DNA from: Streptomyces acidiscabies
GTDB taxonomy: Bacteria; Actinomycetota; Actinomycetes; Streptomycetales; Streptomycetaceae
Length of the DNA: 64,000 bases
Reading direction: 5' to 3'
Assembly: GCF_020010905.1 (NCBI RefSeq)
Contig: NZ_JAGJBY010000001.1
Coordinates: 2,066,001 to 2,130,000, forward strand
The translations under genes were made by a program, and so were the position numbers. Below the pieces are notes generated by a model. It was not told the origin of the DNA and searched no databases. It saw only the letters and a list, made by a program, of their open reading frames with translations. Below, piece after piece: positions 54,731-64,000 of the stretch (position 1 is the stretch's first letter; every line of letters begins with the position of its first letter).

Positions 54731-57700
54731 CTAACCCACGACCTTCTCGATGACAACGGTCCCAACACCCGCCGCAGTCCCCCGAGCATTCACCAACCGA
54801 ACCTCCCCGAAGAACTCCCGCCCCTCAGGCCCAGCAGCCTTCACGAGCACGTTCCCGGCAATGTTCGCGGTCCCACCGCTCGGGATGGACACAGCCCCGG
54901 AGTCCACAGAAACCGACCCCAGCGCAGACGAGAAGTACACGTCCTTGTACTGGAACGTGGTGGTCCCGGCAGGCACGCTGTACCCGTCGACGACAACCGT
55001 GTACGTCCCAGCAGCCGGCGAAACAAGACTCACCGACTCCTCGGAGTCCCCGTCGGCGGACTGCCCAACCTGCACACCGTCCCGGTAGACGGTCAGGTCA
55101 AGATCCGCAGCCGCGTCGGACACACCCCCGATGGACACGTCGAACCGCTCAACACCGGCCGGAACAACGACAGTCGACGTCTGCGAAGCACCGTGCGCGA
55201 TGGTCGGCGTAGCCAACTTCACGGACCCCAGCGACCCACCCTCCAGCTTCGCGCTGAGCGGCGCGAACGTGTTCGTCACGGCCCACTCCGCGACAACCGG
55301 CGTACCGACCTTCGCCTCGGCCACCGTACGAACGGCCGGCGAGAACTCCGTACCCAGCACCGACACATCAAGCGTGTACGGGTTGTCGAGGTACGGAGAC
55401 GTCCGCCGGGACTCGACCTCGATCTCCCACACACCCGGCATCGGGTTCGGGTAAGTCCGAAGATCCGGGCGGCAGTTGTTGGGCGAGTCGGGGTTGGAGT
55501 AGTTGCTGTAGCAGTACACGGTCGAGGAGTCCTCGACCTGCACCCCCTGCGGGTGAAGGGAGATGAACCGAGTCTGGCTCTTGTCCTTCAGCCCCCCGAG
55601 CGCGACCTCAAGCGTCTTGGCCCCCTGCGGCACGGTCACGAAGTACGAGTGACTCGAATTCCGCTGCACAGTGGCCGACTTGGAGAAGGAGTACGAAGGA
55701 GCGGCAAGCGCCTTGGACACGACGACGGTGGAGAGGATCCGCTGATCCACCCCGACGGTCGCCTTGTCGTCCAGCTCGACGATCGCACTGTGCACCCCGG
55801 CCGACTTGGCCTGAGCCTGCACCTTGACGGTGACCGGCGTGTTCAGCGGCAGACGGACGCTCTTACCGCCGACGACCTTGAACGTACCGTCGTTGGTCCG
55901 CAGCGACACACTGTGCTTAACAGCCTTGGCGGGCCCGGAGGTTCGCGTCACGACGACGTCGTACGACCGCTTCTCCCCGACCTTCAGCCCACCCTCACGG
56001 TCATAGATCCCGGTACCGAACCCGGGCTCCTTGAGCGACCCGGAAAGGGCGGTGCTGACCGGCGCCTTGACGGTGTAGTCGTGCGCGGTGGCGCCCTTCT
56101 TGATCGCGTCCCATGCCTGCACGATCCGGATCAGCCCGGACCCCTGCACGTGCGCGGGCACCCCCTTGATCTCACGAGCCGTACTGGTGAGGGCAGTTCG
56201 CAGCGCCAGCGGCGACAGCGCGATCTTCCGCTGCTTGGCGGCGGACAGCAACAGCGCGCTCGCACCGGCCGCTTGGGGCGACGCCATCGACGTACCCTGC
56301 AACATCGCGTACCCGGGCGGCAGTTGGTACCCGGACTCGGCGACCGGCGCCCCCGGCGACCACGTCTGCATCGTGTTGATCGCGGCGCCCGGCGCGACGA
56401 GCGTCGGCACGAACCCGCCGTCCTCACGCGGCCCGGCGGAGGAGAACGGCAACATCGCGTACTTCTTGGTCACTTGGGACCCGTAGTTGGACGCCCAGGT
56501 CTCCTTGGAGATGGACGCCCCGACGCTGATGACCTTGTCGGCGAGGCCGGGGTCACCGATCGTGTTGGTGCCGGGGCCCTCGTTCCCGGCGGCGATGACG
56601 AGCTGCACGCCGTACTGGTCGATGAGCCGCGTGTAGAGCTGGGCGCGCGCGTTGTTGCCGTCGTTCAGCGGGGGCAGGCTGCCGATCGACATGTTCACGA
56701 TGTCGACGCCGCGCTTGGTGACGAGGTCGATCATGCCCTCGGCGAGGGCGATGTTCGTGCAGCCGCCGGTCCAGGTGCAGGCGCGCGAGGACACGATCTT
56801 CGCGCCGGGCGCGGCGCCGTTCATCCTGCCGCCGAACAGGGAGTTGGCGGCGGTGATCCCGGCGACGTGCGTGCCGTGGCGGGACTCGACGACGCCGATG
56901 TTGACGTAGTCGGACTTGTCCCCGGCGCCGTTGAAGACGACGTCCTTGCGGATCTCGACGACGAACGGGATGCGCTCGGAGATCGCGGTCTTCGGGTCGT
57001 CGACACCGAAGTACCCGATCTGGAAACCGTCCTTGTACGGCTTCAGCGGCGTCTCGTCCGTGAAGTCACCGTCGTTGTCGAGGTCGACGCGAACAGTCCC
57101 GGCGGCGGCGTCGTACAGCACGCCCCACACATCGGACTTGTCGCCGTCACGGTTCAAGTCCCCTGCCATGTCACCGCCGTTGGTGACGGACTCGGCGAAG
57201 GTCTGGAACCGGAAGCTTCCGGCGGGCGCCTTCCAACTGCGGCCCGCAGCGGTGAAGTCCGGGCCGCTCACGGCCGCGTTCATCCGCAGCCAGGTCCCGT
57301 CGCGGTCCGTCACGGGGTCGGTCGCGGTGACCCAGTCGACGATCTTCCGCTCACCGGTGGTCGTCTTCTGGAGCGCGGGGTGGCCGAGGTCGACGCCGGA
57401 GTCCAGGATGCCGATGGTGACGCCACGGCCGTCGTACGTGGGATGGTCCTCGACGAAGGACACCGCACCCGTCTCGAAGGACGGGTTGTACGGGTTGGCG
57501 GCAGGCGTCTTCTTGCCGGGCGCGGGGTAACTCCCGGCCTTGGGCGCCTCTTTGGAGCTGCTCGGCGTCGGGTCGTCCAGGGCGATCTCCTGGCGGAGGT
57601 CGATCGCCTGCACGGACGTCAGCTTCGACGCGGCGGCGATGGCCGCATCCGCCTTGCCGGTGGGGACCGTTGCGCGGACGTACCCGAGCGCGTCGTCCTT

Positions 57701-58000
57701 GCGGCCGACGAACCCGCCGTCCAGACCGTCGAGTTGCTTCGCCACCTGCGCGGTCTCGCCGGGGGCGGTCGCGACCATCATCGTGACGGTCTTGTCCCCC
57801 TCGGCCTTCGCGTCCGTGAGCGCCGCGGCGTCGTCCGAACCGAGCTTGTCGCCGGTCGACTTGGGGGCGGGGGCGACCGTGGAGTGCTGGTCACCGGCGA
57901 ACGCGAGCGGCACGGGACCGGCGGCCGACAGCGCGGCGACGAGCCCCGCCGCCACGGCTATTCGTACCGTACGTCTGTGGGGGGTGTTGGTCATGGGCAT
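54731..58000 (-). CDS. Secreted S8 subtilisin-like serine peptidase, large form
   Basis: 1089 residues. A signal peptide ends near PLAFAGDQ. An inhibitor-like propeptide follows (TVTMMVATAPGETAQVAKQL). The catalytic Asp200 is in GVTIGILDSGVDLGHP, the His in VESRHGTHVAGITAAN and the Ser in LQGTSMASPQAAGASAL; the oxyanion Asn is in VIAAGNEGPG. About 150 residues lie between the Asp and His motifs, including DLNRDGDKSDVWG, a calcium-like loop. The last ~450 residues are beta-sandwich domains with a PPC-like repeat. Likely an extracellular protease. ATG 58000 or 57994 may be used. Confidence 0.95.
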   Translation of the reverse strand: MPMTNTPHRRTVRIAVAAGLVAALSAAGPVPLAFAGDQHSTVAPAPKSTGDKLGSDDAAALTDAKAEGDKTVTMMVATAPGETAQVAKQLDGLDGGFVGRKDDALGYVRATVPTGKADAAIAAASKLTSVQAIDLRQEIALDDPTPSSSKEAPKAGSYPAPGKKTPAANPYNPSFETGAVSFVEDHPTYDGRGVTIGILDSGVDLGHPALQKTTTGERKIVDWVTATDPVTDRDGTWLRMNAAVSGPDFTAAGRSWKAPAGSFRFQTFAESVTNGGDMAGDLNRDGDKSDVWGVLYDAAAGTVRVDLDNDGDFTDETPLKPYKDGFQIGYFGVDDPKTAISERIPFVVEIRKDVVFNGAGDKSDYVNIGVVESRHGTHVAGITAANSLFGGRMNGAAPGAKIVSSRACTWTGGCTNIALAEGMIDLVTKRGVDIVNMSIGSLPPLNDGNNARAQLYTRLIDQYGVQLVIAAGNEGPGTNTIGDPGLADKVISVGASISKETWASNYGSQVTKKYAMLPFSSAGPREDGGFVPTLVAPGAAINTMQTWSPGAPVAESGYQLPPGYAMLQGTSMASPQAAGASALLLSAAKQRKIALSPLALRTALTSTAREIKGVPAHVQGSGLIRIVQAWDAIKKGATAHDYTVKAPVSTALSGSLKEPGFGTGIYDREGGLKVGEKRSYDVVVTRTSGPAKAVKHSVSLRTNDGTFKVVGGKSVRLPLNTPVTVKVQAQAKSAGVHSAIVELDDKATVGVDQRILSTVVVSKALAAPSYSFSKSATVQRNSSHSYFVTVPQGAKTLEVALGGLKDKSQTRFISLHPQGVQVEDSSTVYCYSNYSNPDSPNNCRPDLRTYPNPMPGVWEIEVESRRTSPYLDNPYTLDVSVLGTEFSPAVRTVAEAKVGTPVVAEWAVTNTFAPLSAKLEGGSLGSVKLATPTIAHGASQTSTVVVPAGVERFDVSIGGVSDAAADLDLTVYRDGVQVGQSADGDSEESVSLVSPAAGTYTVVVDGYSVPAGTTTFQYKDVYFSSALGSVSVDSGAVSIPSGGTANIAGNVLVKAAGPEGREFFGEVRLVNARGTAAGVGTVVIEKVVG

Positions 58001-58181
58001 CCCTAGCTCATGTCAGAAGTGATCCCGAGTGATCGCCCAGCTTTACCCACAGGGTGAATGTTTGGGGAGGGTTGACCGTGAGGTGGTGAACGAATGGGGA
58101 AAACCCGCGATGGACTTTAGGTAGCAGACCGCCAATTCGAGACAAACCACCCACCGGCTACGAGGGAGCTGTGACCAGCCT

Positions 58182-58631
58182 GTGAGAAGAACCCGAAGGA
58201 CGGCCGCGTACGCGGTGATCGTCGAGAACGACCGCATCCTCCTGCCGCGCTTCCGCGAACCCGGCGGCACCGGCGTGTGGATCATGCCCGGCGGGGGAGT
58301 GGAGCACGGCGAGGACCCGTACGACGCGGTGGTCCGCGAACTGAGCGAGGAGACCGGCTACGACGTCGAGGTCACCGCACTCCTGGGAGTCGTCTCCCGC
58401 CGCTTCCCCGCTCCCCGGCGCGGCCTGCGCCTCCCCTCCGACCACCACGGCCTGGCCCTGATCTACGAAGCGAAGGTCACCGGCGGCGAGTTGCGCTCCG
58501 AACAGGACGGCTCCACGGACCTCGCGGCCTGGCACGACCTCGACGCCCTGCCGGACCTCCCGACGGGCGACATGGTCGCCAGATCCGTACGCCTCTGGCG
58601 CGAGCGCCCGGCGACGGGCCACTTTGACTGA
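58182..58631 (+). CDS. NUDIX hydrolase
   Basis: 149 residues from GTG 58182. The Nudix box GGGVEHGEDPYDAVVRELSE, followed by ETGY, is complete (G-x5-E-x7-REL-x-EE-x-G). Preceded by RFREPGGTGVWIMP. Hydrolyses nucleoside diphosphates linked to another moiety; the substrate is not predictable. Divergent from the subtilase. Confidence 0.93.
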   Translation: MRRTRRTAAYAVIVENDRILLPRFREPGGTGVWIMPGGGVEHGEDPYDAVVRELSEETGYDVEVTALLGVVSRRFPAPRRGLRLPSDHHGLALIYEAKVTGGELRSEQDGSTDLAAWHDLDALPDLPTGDMVARSVRLWRERPATGHFD

Positions 58632-58722
58632 AAGCCGCTCAACCCTCAGGAACGAGCACAACTCCCCCTGATCCGACGGCGTCCCTCCCCCTGACCGCAT
58701 GATCACGAGCAGGGGGAAACCC

Positions 58723-59907
58723 ATGAAGAGACTCCGTACGACGGTGCTGGCGGCGACGGCCCTCACGGCGACGGTCGCCCTCGCGGCACCGGCGCTGGCC
58801 GCCGCACCGGCCTCGCACGGGCCGACCAGGAAGGCCGTCGAGGGCGTCGTCCAGCAGGGCGTACCCGGCGTCACGCTGACCGCACGGGAGAACGGCGCGA
58901 CCTGGTCGATGACCGCCGGTGTCGGCAACCTCCGTACCGGCAAGCCGCGTTCGGCCGGCGACCACTACCGCGTCGGCAGCATCACCAAGACGTTCGTCGC
59001 GACCGTCCTGCTCCAACTGGAGGCGGAGGGCAGGCTGTCGCTCGACGACACGGTCGAGAAGTGGCTGCCGGGCGTCGTGCACGGCAACGGCCACGACGGC
59101 AGCCGTATCACTCTGCGCCAACTCCTCAACCACACCAGCGGGATCTACAACTACACGGAGGACGAGCAGTTCGGGCGCGACTACTTCCTGAAGGACGGGT
59201 TCTACAAGAACCGCTTCACGCCCCGCACCCCGTCCTATGCCGTGGGCCTCGCCATGTCCCACGCCCCGAACTTCGAACCCGGCACCGACTGGCTCTACTC
59301 CAACACGAATTTCATCCTCGCGGGAATGGTCATCGAAAAGGCGACCGGCCACCCGTACGGCGCGGAAGTCCGCACCCGCATCATCAACCCCCTCCACCTC
59401 AAGGGCACTTCGGTCCCCGGCAACTCCGTCACCCTCCCGCGCCCGGCCTCGCGCGCGTACGGCAAGCTCGCGGAGACGGCCGACGGGCCGACGTACGACG
59501 TCACCGAACTCAACCCCTCGATCGCGGGCTCGGCGGGCGAGATGATCTCCACCTCCGCCGATCTGACCCGCTTCTACAGCGCCCTCCTCCAGGGCAAACT
59601 CCTGCCTCCGGCCCAGCTCAAGGAGATGAAGACGGTCCACCCCGCCTCCGGGTACGGCCTCGGTATCGGCGGGGGCACCCTCTCCTGCGGCGTCACCGTC
59701 TGGGGCCACGACGGCGGAATTCACGGCTCCAGTTCCGTCGCCCTCACGACGGCGGACGGCAAGCACGCGGTCGCCTTCAACCTGAACGCGGACTGGACGG
59801 GCGACGTCGTGCCGGTCATCGAAGCGGAATTCTGTGGAAACCCCGCACCGGGCGCAAGCCGTTCGAGTGAATCCGACCTCGCTGTCATCCAGGATCTGGC
59901 GAAATAA
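58723..59907 (+). CDS. Secreted serine hydrolase, class C beta-lactamase/DD-peptidase type
   Basis: 394 residues. Signal peptide MKRLRTTVLAATALTATVAL ends near ALAAAPAS. SxxK is in GSITKTFVATVLLQ, the Tyr motif is YSNTNFILAG, and the third motif is HDGGIHG. These are the beta-lactamase fold catalytic elements of D-alanyl-D-alanine carboxypeptidase/esterase relatives. ATG 58723 has AGGGGG upstream and is preferred over 58699. Confidence 0.93.
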   Translation: MKRLRTTVLAATALTATVALAAPALAAAPASHGPTRKAVEGVVQQGVPGVTLTARENGATWSMTAGVGNLRTGKPRSAGDHYRVGSITKTFVATVLLQLEAEGRLSLDDTVEKWLPGVVHGNGHDGSRITLRQLLNHTSGIYNYTEDEQFGRDYFLKDGFYKNRFTPRTPSYAVGLAMSHAPNFEPGTDWLYSNTNFILAGMVIEKATGHPYGAEVRTRIINPLHLKGTSVPGNSVTLPRPASRAYGKLAETADGPTYDVTELNPSIAGSAGEMISTSADLTRFYSALLQGKLLPPAQLKEMKTVHPASGYGLGIGGGTLSCGVTVWGHDGGIHGSSSVALTTADGKHAVAFNLNADWTGDVVPVIEAEFCGNPAPGASRSSESDLAVIQDLAK

Positions 59908-60009
59908 AACACCCCGTTCATCCGCCGGAAATATCCGTACCGCCTGATATCGGCTAACCCGCACCAACACGGGGATGGCTTGATACATGTGCAAGGCGGG
60001 TGAGCGCGA

Positions 60010-61176
60010 ATGCTCCGTGTGCTGTCTGTCTACGAGGGCTTCTTCTCCGGAGGCGCCCGGATCGTCCACAGCGACGTGGTGCTGGGCCTGAGCGAGGGGG
60101 GCCAGCACCATCGCGTCCTCAGCATGCATTCCGAGGTCCACCGCGAGGCGACTCGGCAGCGCATGGAGAACGACACGTGCTATCGCAAGCTGACGGCGGC
60201 GGGGGTGCCGGTGACGGCGCTGGGCCGTGTGTACGCGGGGGGTGATCCGGCCACCTTCACCGGTGATGAGCTGGCCGATACGGCTCGGGCGATGGCCGAG
60301 GCGGACGTCATCCTGTCGCTGAAGGAACAGCCGCTGGCGCTGTTGAACCAGGCCGGCCTTCCTCGCCGTCCCGTCGTCGTCGGGCTGCACCGGTCCGACC
60401 CCGAGAACCAGGCGCTCGACGACCTTCTTGCCGGGATCGCTGACGGCAAGGTCGCGGCGGCGGTCTGTTGCGCGGAGTCGACCCGTGCCGCGTACGAGGC
60501 TGCTGGGGTCCCCGGCGAGCTGCTGGCCGTCATCCCCAACGGCGTCGACCTGATCCGCTTCCGGCCCGACGCGGCTCGGCGCCTCGCGGTCCGTACGGAG
60601 CTGGGGATCTCCGAGTCGGCCCCCGTCGTCGTCTTCGCCGCCCGCTACGACGCGATGAAGAACGTCCCGCTGTTCCTGCGCGCGGCGGCCGAGTGGCTGT
60701 CCAGGGAGCCTGAGGGGCACGTTCTGATGTGCGGGGCGGGGATGAGTGCGGAGAACGCCGGGCTGCTGGCGGAGATGGCCTCTGCGGGCCTCGGTGGGGC
60801 CGGGGTGCACCTGCTCGGCGTGCGCCGGGACATGGAGATGCTGTACGCGGCGTCGGACGTCGTGGCGCTCACGTCGGCGTGGGGCGAGGCGGCTCCCCTG
60901 TGCCTCATCGAGGGCATGATGTGCGGCGCGATCCCGGTCACGACGGACGTCGGCGACAGCGCGTCCATCGTCGCGGGCCATGGCTTGGTGACGCCGTTCG
61001 ACGCGGGCGCGATCGCTTCCGCGTGGTCGGAGGCGGTCGCGGCGAGGACGGAGCTGGGCTCTGCCCTCGCCGGGAGCCGTGAGCGGTTCAGCCGGACGCG
61101 GATGATCGCGTCGTATGCGGCGTTGCTGGACCGGGTGAGTGGGCGGGCTACGCGGAGGTCGCGCGCAGGTGCGTGA
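60010..61176 (+). CDS. Group 1 glycosyltransferase (GT4-like)
   Basis: 388 residues, GT-B fold. The N-terminal domain has YEGFFSGGARIVHSDVVLGL. The C-terminal domain has VVVFAARYDAMKNVPLFLRA and SDVVALTSAWGEAAPLCLIE, the E-x7-E donor-binding region. It transfers a sugar from a nucleotide donor; the acceptor is unknown. The last 29 bp overlap the converging DUF397 gene. Confidence 0.9.
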   Translation: MLRVLSVYEGFFSGGARIVHSDVVLGLSEGGQHHRVLSMHSEVHREATRQRMENDTCYRKLTAAGVPVTALGRVYAGGDPATFTGDELADTARAMAEADVILSLKEQPLALLNQAGLPRRPVVVGLHRSDPENQALDDLLAGIADGKVAAAVCCAESTRAAYEAAGVPGELLAVIPNGVDLIRFRPDAARRLAVRTELGISESAPVVVFAARYDAMKNVPLFLRAAAEWLSREPEGHVLMCGAGMSAENAGLLAEMASAGLGGAGVHLLGVRRDMEMLYAASDVVALTSAWGEAAPLCLIEGMMCGAIPVTTDVGDSASIVAGHGLVTPFDAGAIASAWSEAVAARTELGSALAGSRERFSRTRMIASYAALLDRVSGRATRRSRAGA

Positions 61177-61360
61177 GGAAGGGGGACCAGGAGGTGAGGG
61201 GGAGCAACAGGGCGGGGCCGGTGGGGTTCTTGGAGTCGCGGATGCCGATGTGGGGGGCGAGGTCGGCGACTTCAAGGCAGTTCTGGCCGCCGGTGCTGTA
61301 GGACGACTTGAACCATGCCTGGTCGGCGGCGAGTTCTGGCGCGGTGTAACGCTTGTGCAT
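61148..61360 (-). CDS. DUF397 small protein
   Basis: 70 residues. WFKSSYSTGGQNCLEVADLA, IGIRDSKNPTGPALLLPLTS and SWSPFL are the DUF397 pattern. ATG 61360 is 2 bp after the XRE stop, the same spacing as in the module at 27101. Its 3' end overlaps the glycosyltransferase. Confidence 0.92.
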   Translation of the reverse strand: MHKRYTAPELAADQAWFKSSYSTGGQNCLEVADLAPHIGIRDSKNPTGPALLLPLTSWSPFLTHLRATSA

Positions 61361-61362
61361 GA

Positions 61363-62244
61363 CTACAGCTCTCGTTCTAGTCGGTGCAGGAAGGCAGGGG
61401 TGTCCTCAGGAGGCAGTGCTGATGCTGTCATGGAGCTGAACCTCCGTGCGAACCGGTTGACTTCACGAGGTTTGTCGGAAGTGGAGACTGAACCCCAAGC
61501 GCTGTCCACCTGCACACGTGGCGGGAATTCGTCGCCGAAGTCGAGGATCGCGAAGTCGTCGGGGGAACGGTAGCTCGGCCGGAACGGCAGCACCTGGATC
61601 GTGACGTGGTCCCACGAGGCCATCTCCTCGACTTGACCGTACTGCTCACGCATGACGTCGGGACCCCCGATCGGGTACCGGAGACCAGCCTCCCCCAGGA
61701 TGACGTGCAGTTCGACGGGGTTCTCGCGGGTGAGTACCTCCTGGCGCCGCATCCGCAACTCCACGCTCTGGCTGATGAACTCCGAGGTGTACTCCTCGAC
61801 CGGCTTCTGCACCTCGTGCACGGCGGTCGCGTACCGCTCCGTCTGCAACAGGCCGTAGATCAGCGAGGGGTGATAGGCCCTCATGGAGTGAGCCTCGGGC
61901 TCCAGCCCCACGAAGCCGGGCATCCCCGTGGGCATCAACCCCCGGTACTGGGTCAGCCAATCCTGCCGGTTCGACTCCTTGTTGAGGCTGATCAGCCCGT
62001 CGATGATGTCGGGATCGGTGACCCCGTACTTGTCCAACAGCTTGCGCAGATCACCGACGTTGCGGAAGTTGAGCGCGCCCGACTCGATCCGCTGCAAGGA
62101 CGCCTCGGAGATCTTCAGCCCCACGACTGCCTGCTTCCGGGAGAGCACCCCACCCCGGTCGCCGAGCCCGCAGTTCTCCCGCAAATGACGCATCTGAAGG
62201 CCGAGTTCGAGTCGTTGGGCGGTGCGCCCGCGCTTGGCTGCCAT
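61363..62244 (-). CDS. WhiJ-like XRE regulator with DUF5753 domain
   Basis: 293 residues, the same length as the regulator at 26217. The helix-turn-helix includes LRENCGLGDRGGVLSRKQAV and KISEASLQRIESGALNFRNV. DUF5753 shows LIYGLLQTERYATAVHEVQK, RRQEVLTRENPVELHVILGE and VTIQVLPFRPSYRSPDDFAI. ATG 62244. Paired with DUF397 on one side and an ATP-binding protein divergently on the other. Confidence 0.92.
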   Translation of the reverse strand: MAAKRGRTAQRLELGLQMRHLRENCGLGDRGGVLSRKQAVVGLKISEASLQRIESGALNFRNVGDLRKLLDKYGVTDPDIIDGLISLNKESNRQDWLTQYRGLMPTGMPGFVGLEPEAHSMRAYHPSLIYGLLQTERYATAVHEVQKPVEEYTSEFISQSVELRMRRQEVLTRENPVELHVILGEAGLRYPIGGPDVMREQYGQVEEMASWDHVTIQVLPFRPSYRSPDDFAILDFGDEFPPRVQVDSAWGSVSTSDKPREVNRFARRFSSMTASALPPEDTPAFLHRLEREL

Positions 62245-62290
62245 GTGCACCTCTCTGTGCTGTCGTGCGTACGGCAAGTGACCGTGTGCA

Positions 62291-62303
62291 GAGTGTGGCA
62301 CTC
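62291..62303. promoter_or_regulatory. Small palindrome between XRE and ATPase genes
   Basis: GAGTG (62291-62295) and CACTC (62299-62303) are perfect 5 bp arms around TGG in the 206 bp divergent gap. It is a weak operator candidate. Confidence 0.3.
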
Positions 62304-62450
62304 CGTGTGCGACCGGCGCAGGCGAATGCTCAGATTCAGGCATAGTCCACTTCGTCCATCACTGATGATTCAGCGGACTTTCGATTGCAGTCGAACGGCC
62401 CACCCCGCCACCGTGGACCCACAGCGGCAACCGAAAGGACCGGACCCCAC

Positions 62451-62876
62451 ATGACCACCCCCGTCCCCACCCCCACCACCCCCGTCACCGAATCCTGGAA
62501 CATGAGCTACCCCATGACGCTGCGGAGCGTCCCCCTCGCCCGCCGCCAAACCCTCCGCCGCCTCACCCTCTGGAACTGGCCCGGCAACAAGGACGACGCG
62601 ATCCTGATCGTCTCGGAACTGGTAGCGAACGCGATCCGCCACGCCCGCCGCCCCGGCCACGAACTCTGGCTCCACCTGGCCCTGTTGGAGGACGAGGAGA
62701 ACACCCTCCTGATCGAGGTCTCGGACCCCACCCTCACGTTCCCCACCCTCTGCGAAACCCCCACGACCGAGGCCGGCCGCGGCCTCCAGGTGGTCACCGC
62801 CCTCACCACCCACCTCTCCTGGCACCCCCACCAGGAACTCGGCAAAACGATCACGGCCCACCTCCCGCAGCGCTGA
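62451..62876 (+). CDS. AbaA/RsbW-like ATP-binding (HATPase_c_2) regulatory protein
   Basis: 141 residues. ILIVSELVANAIRHAR is the N box, LLIEVSDPTLTFPTL the G1 region and GRGLQVVTALTTHLSWHP the G2 region. ATG 62451 with GAAAGGA upstream gives a Thr/Pro-rich leader. Third member of the second WhiJ-like module. Confidence 0.9.
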   Translation: MTTPVPTPTTPVTESWNMSYPMTLRSVPLARRQTLRRLTLWNWPGNKDDAILIVSELVANAIRHARRPGHELWLHLALLEDEENTLLIEVSDPTLTFPTLCETPTTEAGRGLQVVTALTTHLSWHPHQELGKTITAHLPQR

Positions 62877-62977
62877 ACACCAGTTCCGGTCCAACCACCC
62901 GCCACGCCAACGAATCCGCACGGTCACCGAGCCATACGCTCGGCGGACGGAACTCGCCGTCGGCGCAGGAGGCGAAC

Positions 62978-63583
62978 GTGAGTTGGGCCTGGAACTCGTA
63001 CGCGGACGAACTCGCGACGGCTGTCCTTCTCGGCGTACCGACATGCCTCGGCTTGGCCTGGACGTTCCACAACTGGCGCCGCCGGAACAGAACTCCGGCT
63101 GACGTAAGACGCGACGTACTCCTGGACGGCCTGCTGATCGCGTCGCTCCTGCCGTACCTCTACGTCACGCTGTCCCAGGGATACGGAAACCAGCGAACGC
63201 TGAGCCTGATGCCGTTCGGCGAACTGTCGGCCTCATTCGCCTCCTCCCAACTGGCTTTCTCGGACGTCACACTCCTCAACGTCGGCGGAAACACGGCACT
63301 GCTCCTAGTTTTCGGTGCCCTTCTACCAATCCGGAGTCGCCGTTCCAGAACCCTGGGACGGGTGGCCACCATCGCGGCACTCCTCTCGACGGCCGTGGAA
63401 ATCACCCAGTACGCACTGGCGGTGGGCCGCGTATCGTCCACGGACGATGTCCTGCTCAACACGGCGGGCGCGGTGGCGGGAGCACTGCTGACCCGCAACT
63501 GGTGGCAACCACGAAGCACCGACCGACCCGAGACCGTACCTATCAGGGATAGCTGGTCGTACCGGTCGCACGACGGCTCGTGA
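62978..63583 (+). CDS. VanZ-family membrane protein
   Basis: 201 residues with four to five helices. NVGGNTALLLVFGALLP and ALLSTAVEITQYALAVGRVSS are VanZ motifs, followed by STDDVLLNTAGAVAGALL. VanZ-like proteins are linked to low-level teicoplanin tolerance or other envelope roles; the specific role is unknown. GTG start at 62978. Its 3' end overlaps the opposite-strand gene by 41 bp. Confidence 0.92.
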   Translation: MSWAWNSYADELATAVLLGVPTCLGLAWTFHNWRRRNRTPADVRRDVLLDGLLIASLLPYLYVTLSQGYGNQRTLSLMPFGELSASFASSQLAFSDVTLLNVGGNTALLLVFGALLPIRSRRSRTLGRVATIAALLSTAVEITQYALAVGRVSSTDDVLLNTAGAVAGALLTRNWWQPRSTDRPETVPIRDSWSYRSHDGS

Positions 63584-64000
63584 GGTCGTCACTGTCCCAG
63601 TTGCCGGTGACACGTACATAGAAGTAGTAGGTGTCGGCCGGCCTGCCGGTCCAGCTCACGGTTCCGCCGGAGCAGGGCAGGGTCTTCATGCCGTGTGAGT
63701 CATCACCGGGAAAGTCCTCACTGTGGAGTGTCACCTGTACTTCCTGGGACGAGCCGCAGCCTGCCGACGGTGACCCGCTGGTGTTGGAGATGCCGTTGAT
63801 CTGAATCCGGTGGGTGCCTGCGTCGACTGCGGTGTAGTGGCGGGACTCGAACCCGATCTGAAAATCGGCGACCCATGTGAACGATCCACCGCGGAAGCCG
63901 ACTTCACCGCTGGCTGATCCGGATTCCGACCTGAACTCAGAACCTTTGTCGAACAGGATGATCTCCTCGCCGCTGCCCCTGGACACATGCACGGGACCGA
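63543..64000 (-). CDS. Secreted-type protein of unknown function, 5' end missing
   Basis: The frame stays open to the window edge, so only the C-terminal ~150 residues are seen. They are beta-rich with RGSGEEIILFDKGSEFRSES, HRIQINGISNTSGSPSAGCG and ADTYYFYVRVTGNWDSDDLT, and two Cys spaced as for a disulfide. The composition is that of an extracellular beta-sandwich. A GTG at 63992 could be an internal start. No family recognised. Confidence 0.6.
   Translation of the reverse strand, partial: GPVHVSRGSGEEIILFDKGSEFRSESGSASGEVGFRGGSFTWVADFQIGFESRHYTAVDAGTHRIQINGISNTSGSPSAGCGSSQEVQVTLHSEDFPGDDSHGMKTLPCSGGTVSWTGRPADTYYFYVRVTGNWDSDDLTSRRATGTTSYP

Noticed and set aside
55193..58006. 937-codon plus-strand open frame opposite the subtilase
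   Set aside because: The product is Arg/Gly/Val/Asp-rich without motifs, while the minus strand encodes a complete subtilase with its catalytic triad.

Overview
The window reads as a stretch of Streptomyces (or very close actinomycete) core chromosome. GC content and third-position GC are very high, GTG and TTG starts are frequent, intergenic gaps are short, and the gene content is typical of the genus: an EttA ABC-F factor, WhiJ-type regulator modules, DUF397 proteins, an LAxTG surface protein and a VanZ protein. No rRNA, tRNA, CRISPR array, integrase or transposase gene was seen. Two things look mobile or unstable: a 190 bp MITE-like element and several tandem-repeat tracts.

Layout. 1-5.5 kb: 3' part of a thioester surface protein, ettA, a thioesterase, a truncated haemoglobin and a PCMT-like methyltransferase. 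5.6-17.1 kb, all minus strand: a signalling operon with a GlnX-like membrane sensor, a GlnH-like binding protein, a protein of unknown function with a TTA codon, a PknG-like kinase, a PP2C phosphatase, a vWA protein and an FHA protein with a very long glycine/proline tract. It combines the actinobacterial amino-acid-sensing PknG system with a kinase/phosphatase/vWA set that resembles TerY-P triads. 17-25 kb: GNAT-like protein, acyltransferase with a possibly attenuated leader, MscS channel, HNH protein, and a PadR-controlled ABC exporter. 25.7-28 kb: first WhiJ-like module (ATPase, XRE/DUF5753, DUF397). 28-33 kb: GNAT, NB-ARC/TPR regulator, a 32 bp minisatellite, PIG-L deacetylase, DUF4232 lipoprotein. 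33.2-35.4 kb: MITE-like element next to a TerD protein fused to a predicted PD-(D/E)XK nuclease. 35.5-41 kb: malQ and two MarR regulators, each divergent from its probable target.

40.9-44.3 kb looks like a partly decayed RiPP-type locus: a 24-residue peptide gene, an M14 carboxypeptidase, a ThiF/MccB-like adenylating enzyme carrying an internal deletion and a frameshift, and an M50 protease with a PqqD-like N-terminus. 44-64 kb: pepN, a LysR/MFS divergent pair whose 3' side is a 48 bp tandem-repeat tract, asd, an ECF-like sigma factor with a membrane partner, a LuxR-type regulator, a large subtilase, NUDIX, serine hydrolase and glycosyltransferase genes, a second WhiJ-like module in mirror orientation, a VanZ protein and a truncated secreted-type protein.

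Starts were chosen from Shine-Dalgarno spacing, stop/start overlaps and family knowledge. Functional calls rest on motifs and recalled family features; no database search was possible.
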